A stretch of DNA of 14,902 nucleotides from Actinomycetota bacterium. GTDB taxonomy: Bacteria > Actinomycetota > Acidimicrobiia > Spongiisociales > ZC4RG35. The position numbers and the translations under genes were made by a program. The notes beneath the pieces are model-generated. The model saw only the letters and a program-made list of their open reading frames with translations, did not search any database and was not told the origin of the DNA. The stretch spans positions 1 to 14,902 of the forward strand of contig JAKEHF010000088.1 of assembly GCA_022615295.1 (NCBI GenBank). The letters run 5' to 3'. Of this stretch, positions 12,156-14,902 are shown piece by piece; position 1 is the stretch's first letter; each line of letters opens with the position of its first letter.

Positions 12156-14272
12156 GGGCGCGTTATCCCGACCGGGACGGGATCGTCGAGCGGGAGGGCA
12201 TCGACCTCTACTACGAGGTCTACGAGAACCAGGGGCTGACGGTAGTGCTGGTGCCGACCACCACCATCTTGAACTCTCGCCAATGGAAGGGGCAGATCCC
12301 TTACCTCGCCCGGCGGTACCGGGTGGTCACCTTCGACGGCAGAGGCAACGGCAAATCCGGCAAGCCGGACACTGTGGACGCATATCGCACCCCCGAGCTG
12401 GTGGAAGACATCGTGGCGGTGCTCGATAGCACCGGCACCGAGCGGGCCGTTCTGGTGGCGCTGTGTCACGCCACACCCTGGATCCTGGATATCGCCACCC
12501 GTGCCTCACACCGCGTGTCGGGTCTGGTCGCCATCGGCCCGCACGTCGATCACATCGCCGCGGGTCATGCCCATTGGGCCAGAGCGGGGGCACGCTGGAA
12601 CGAGACCCTCGATCGCTATGAGGGCTGGGAGATGTTCAATCGACACTTCTGGTTGCATGACTACCCCACGTGGCTCGAGTTCTTCTTCTCCGAGCTCATA
12701 CCCGAGTCGCACTCAACCAAACAGCGTGAGGACGCGATCTCCTGGGGTCTCGGCACGACCGGCCCGATCAGGGTCAGCGAATTGGAGGCGCGGGCCCAGG
12801 GAGTGCGCACTCCGGAGGAAACGATCGCCGTCTGCCAGTCGGTCAGCCAGCCGGTGCTAGTCATCCACGGCACCGACGACCGTTGCCAGGCCGTGGAGAA
12901 AGGACGTGCCCTGGCCGAGCTGACCGGAGGGTCGCTCATCGAAGTCGAAGGTGGTGGTCACGGACTTCCCGGACGCGAACCCGTAAAGGTCAATCTCGCC
13001 ATCGACACGTTCGTTCGACAAGTGGAAGGAGCCCCCATGCGGAGCCAAACGTGGACACGCGCTCTCGACCGGCGCAGGAAGGTCCTCTACATCTCGTCGC
13101 CGATCGGCCTGGGTCATGCCAGGCGGGACCTGGCGATCGCTCAGGAGCTGAGGGCTCTCCAACCCGATCTCGTGATCGAGTGGCTGGCCCAGAGCCCGGT
13201 GACCGACGTGCTCGAGCACGCCGGGGAAAGGATCCACCCTGCCAGTGAGTGGCTCGCCTCGGAGTCGAGCCACATCGCCTCAGAGGCCACCGGTCACGAG
13301 CTGCACTGCTTCCAGGCATTGCGGAGCATGGACGAGATCCTCCTCGCCAACTTCATGATCTTCCAAGAGGTCGTCGAGGAGGGGAACCACGATCTGATCA
13401 TCGGGGACGAGGCGTGGGACATCGACCACTTCTGGCACGAGAACCCCGAGCTGAAGCGGGGATCCCATGTCTGGATGACCGATTTCGTGGGATTCATACC
13501 GATGCCCGAGGGCGGGGAGAGGGAGGCCTACCTCACCGCCGACTACAACGCGGAGATGATTGAGCACATCGCCCGCTTCCCCCGGATTCGGGATCGGGCG
13601 ATCTTCGTGGGCAACCCCGACGACATCTATCCGGAGGTGTTCGGGCCAGACCTGCCCAAGATCAGGGATTGGACCGAGGATCACTTCCAATTCTCGGGCT
13701 ACATCACCGGCTTCACCCCGCCGACGCCGGACCAGGCGGAGGAGTGGAGAGCAGAGGTCGGCTTTGGCGAGGACGAGAAGGTCTGCGTGGTCACCGTGGG
13801 CGGCTCCGGTGTGGGCAAGGACCTTCTGGAGAAGGTGATCGAGGCCTATCCGATGGCGAAGCAGCGTTTGCCCGAGCTAAGGATGATCGTGGTCGCCGGG
13901 CCCCGGATCGAACCCGGGTCGCTCCCCGGCCACGAAGGGCTGGAGGTATATGGCTATGTCGACCGTCTCTACCGGCATCTCTCGGTGTGCGATCTGGCGG
14001 TGGTCCAAGGTGGGCTCACCACCACCATGGAGCTGACCGCGGCCGGACGGCCCTTCCTCTACTTCCCGCTGCGCAGCCACTTCGAGCAGAACTTCCATGT
14101 CCGGCATCGTCTCGATCAGTACGGGGCGGGGAGGTACATGGAGTACCACACGACGGATCCCGACCAGATCGCCGAGGCGATCGTCGACGGCACCGGCAAG
14201 ACAGTTCGCTACTCGCCGGTGGAGACCGATGGGGCGGCGCGAGCCGCCGCCATGATCGCCGAGCTGGTCTAG
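12152..14272 (+). CDS. Fusion of alpha/beta hydrolase D (Cys105) and an MGT/MurG-like glycosyltransferase
   Basis: This is a 706-residue protein. Residues 1-290 are a fourth hydrolase paralog: IPYLARRYRVVTFDGRGNGKS, elbow LVALCHATPW with Cys105, Asp242 or 243 in IHGTDDRC, His270 in GGGHGLPGRE, and signature ESHSTKQREDAISWG. Residues about 308-706 are a two-domain GT-B glycosyltransferase: VLYISSPIGLGHARRDLAIA at the N-domain and, near the end, CDLAVVQGGLTTTMELTAAG followed by PFLYFPLRSHFEQN, the nucleotide-sugar binding region of UGT/MGT and MurG relatives. The start is ATG 12152, overlapping the stop of C by 4 nt. The gene frame is unbroken, but AAGGAG stands 5 nt before an in-frame ATG at 13037 (Met296), so the transferase may also be made as a separate 411-residue protein. 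The acceptor and sugar are unknown; no membrane segment is visible. Confidence 0.9.
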   Translation: MRARYPDRDGIVEREGIDLYYEVYENQGLTVVLVPTTTILNSRQWKGQIPYLARRYRVVTFDGRGNGKSGKPDTVDAYRTPELVEDIVAVLDSTGTERAVLVALCHATPWILDIATRASHRVSGLVAIGPHVDHIAAGHAHWARAGARWNETLDRYEGWEMFNRHFWLHDYPTWLEFFFSELIPESHSTKQREDAISWGLGTTGPIRVSELEARAQGVRTPEETIAVCQSVSQPVLVIHGTDDRCQAVEKGRALAELTGGSLIEVEGGGHGLPGREPVKVNLAIDTFVRQVEGAPMRSQTWTRALDRRRKVLYISSPIGLGHARRDLAIAQELRALQPDLVIEWLAQSPVTDVLEHAGERIHPASEWLASESSHIASEATGHELHCFQALRSMDEILLANFMIFQEVVEEGNHDLIIGDEAWDIDHFWHENPELKRGSHVWMTDFVGFIPMPEGGEREAYLTADYNAEMIEHIARFPRIRDRAIFVGNPDDIYPEVFGPDLPKIRDWTEDHFQFSGYITGFTPPTPDQAEEWRAEVGFGEDEKVCVVTVGGSGVGKDLLEKVIEAYPMAKQRLPELRMIVVAGPRIEPGSLPGHEGLEVYGYVDRLYRHLSVCDLAVVQGGLTTTMELTAAGRPFLYFPLRSHFEQNFHVRHRLDQYGAGRYMEYHTTDPDQIAEAIVDGTGKTVRYSPVETDGAARAAAMIAELV
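13026..13039 (+). promoter_or_regulatory. Internal Shine-Dalgarno and start codon for a free glycosyltransferase
   Basis: AAGGAG at 13026-13031 is followed after 5 nt by ATG 13037-13039, in frame with the fusion. It lies exactly where the hydrolase paralogs end and before the glycosyltransferase domain begins (VLYISSP), about 12 residues on. Confidence 0.6.
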
Positions 14273-14319
14273 AAGCGGGAGAAAGGAGGAGCCAGAACAA
14301 ACACACTCATGCCAGCCAA

Positions 14320-14337
14320 TTCGGTCGTACGACCGAA
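14320..14337. promoter_or_regulatory. TetR operator, site 2, upstream of the secreted-protein gene
   Basis: TTCGGTCG-TA-CGACCGAA is a perfect 18-bp palindrome, 22 bp before the ATG at 14360. It differs from the site in the TetR promoter only in the central 2 bp and one outer base. It implies a separate regulated promoter here. TATAGA at 14345-14350 looks like a -10 box but would leave the Shine-Dalgarno at the very 5' end, so the promoter is not assigned. Confidence 0.75.
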
Positions 14338-14359
14338 CGATCCTTATAGAGAGGAAGCA

Positions 14360-14902
14360 ATGAAACGGACAACAATCGTGCTGTTGGTACTGGGCCTGGT
14401 CGGTCTTACCGCCACCCCGGTATCGGCTTCACATCTGGAGAAGCAGCGCACCGATGTGCTCGCCTTCGCCGACCTCGGGGACACGGGCGATGCCCGGCTG
14501 TGGCGCACCAATAACAGAGTGCTGACAGCCGCCGGCGCCGAGGGCATCCCGGCCGGGGTCTACACCATGTGGTGGGTCGTCTGGAACACCCCGGAGGGAT
14601 GTGCCACGCCCTTTGCATGCGGCGAGGCCGACTTGTTCGACCCCGAGGGAGACACCGGTCTGGCCATCGGCTACGCCGGAGGTGACATCGTCGGCGCCAA
14701 CGGGCGCCTGCGGGTGGTCGCCCATCTCAGGGAAGGACGGGCTCTCGACGGGTTCCCCTACCCGGAGTTCGGGGCGATCGGGGTGAGTCTCACCGAGACC
14801 AGCCTGGTCGACTCGAAGCATGCCGAGATTCATCTGGTGCTGCGCAGCCACGAGGAGCGGATCCCGGGGTTGATCCAATCGCAGTTGAGGACCTTCAACG
14901 GC
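14360..14902 (+). CDS. Secreted protein of unknown function (3' end outside window)
   Basis: The reading is open from ATG 14360 to the end of the window (181 codons). GAGAGGAAG precedes the start. Residues 1-23 are a signal peptide: MKR, a hydrophobic core (TIVLLVLGLVGLTA), and a V-S-A cleavage motif before SHLE. The mature part has beta-rich segments (GVYTMWWVVWNTPEG, then CATPFACGEADLF, DGFPYPEFG, and AEIHLVLRSHEERIPG). It resembles a group of secreted actinobacterial proteins of unknown role that share WWVVxNxPExC, PFACGEADLF and a late AEIHLVxRxHG-type motif. Two Cys in CATPFAC could form a disulfide. It probably acts outside the cell. An in-frame ATG at 14309 would run through the operator and is less likely. 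The operator at 14320-14337 links it to the TetR regulator. Confidence 0.85.
   Translation, partial: MKRTTIVLLVLGLVGLTATPVSASHLEKQRTDVLAFADLGDTGDARLWRTNNRVLTAAGAEGIPAGVYTMWWVVWNTPEGCATPFACGEADLFDPEGDTGLAIGYAGGDIVGANGRLRVVAHLREGRALDGFPYPEFGAIGVSLTETSLVDSKHAEIHLVLRSHEERIPGLIQSQLRTFNG

Overview
The window is high-GC bacterial DNA. It has GTG and TTG starts, short stop/start overlaps inside operons, a TetR regulator, a VapBC module and several protein families that are common in Actinomycetota. An uncultured actinobacterium, perhaps of an acidimicrobial type, is a reasonable guess; no marker gene proves it.

Layout, left to right. (1) 1-1844: the 3' end of an unrecognised gene, then, on the minus strand, an NTF2-like protein and a tryptophan-rich alpha/alpha-toroid protein of the squalene-cyclase/prenyltransferase repeat superfamily. 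(2) 1867-2699: a degenerate tRNA 3' half, short GTTGCAC repeats and a vapBC toxin-antitoxin pair. Together these look like the edge of an integrated element. (3) 2700-5417: a styrene/indole monooxygenase-type flavoprotein gene broken by an in-frame TAA and joined, out of frame, to a 5'-truncated M24 peptidase-fold gene. (4) 5430-6467, minus: a DUF3179 protein read as two pieces separated by one TGA. The TGA sits exactly where the family has the first Cys of its CPLCGT motif, and a perfect 8-bp hairpin with a GUC loop lies 22 nt downstream. This is a strong candidate for a selenoprotein (UxxC) with a bacterial SECIS element, and it is the main discovery in the window. (5) 6901-8781, minus: a translationally coupled pair (unknown protein plus ComEC-like metallo-beta-lactamase) and a receiver-like small protein, separated by a long inverted repeat. 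(6) 8799-14902, plus: a TetR-controlled operon. TetR is followed by four paralogous alpha/beta hydrolases joined by 4-nt overlaps, the last fused to an MGT/MurG-like glycosyltransferase. A secreted protein follows and runs off the window.

How the genes work together. The TetR promoter carries a palindrome (TCGGTCG-AA-CGACCGA) right after its -10 box. Nearly the same palindrome (TTCGGTCG-TA-CGACCGAA) precedes the secreted-protein gene, so both are probably bound by this TetR. The four hydrolases all have the nucleophile at residue 105, but it is Ser in the first two and Cys in the last two. The operon therefore looks like a duplicated, diversified set of hydrolases or acyl-transfer enzymes coupled to a glycosyltransferase, acting on an unknown small molecule that may also be the TetR ligand.

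No rRNA, intact tRNA, CRISPR array, transposase or integrase was seen.
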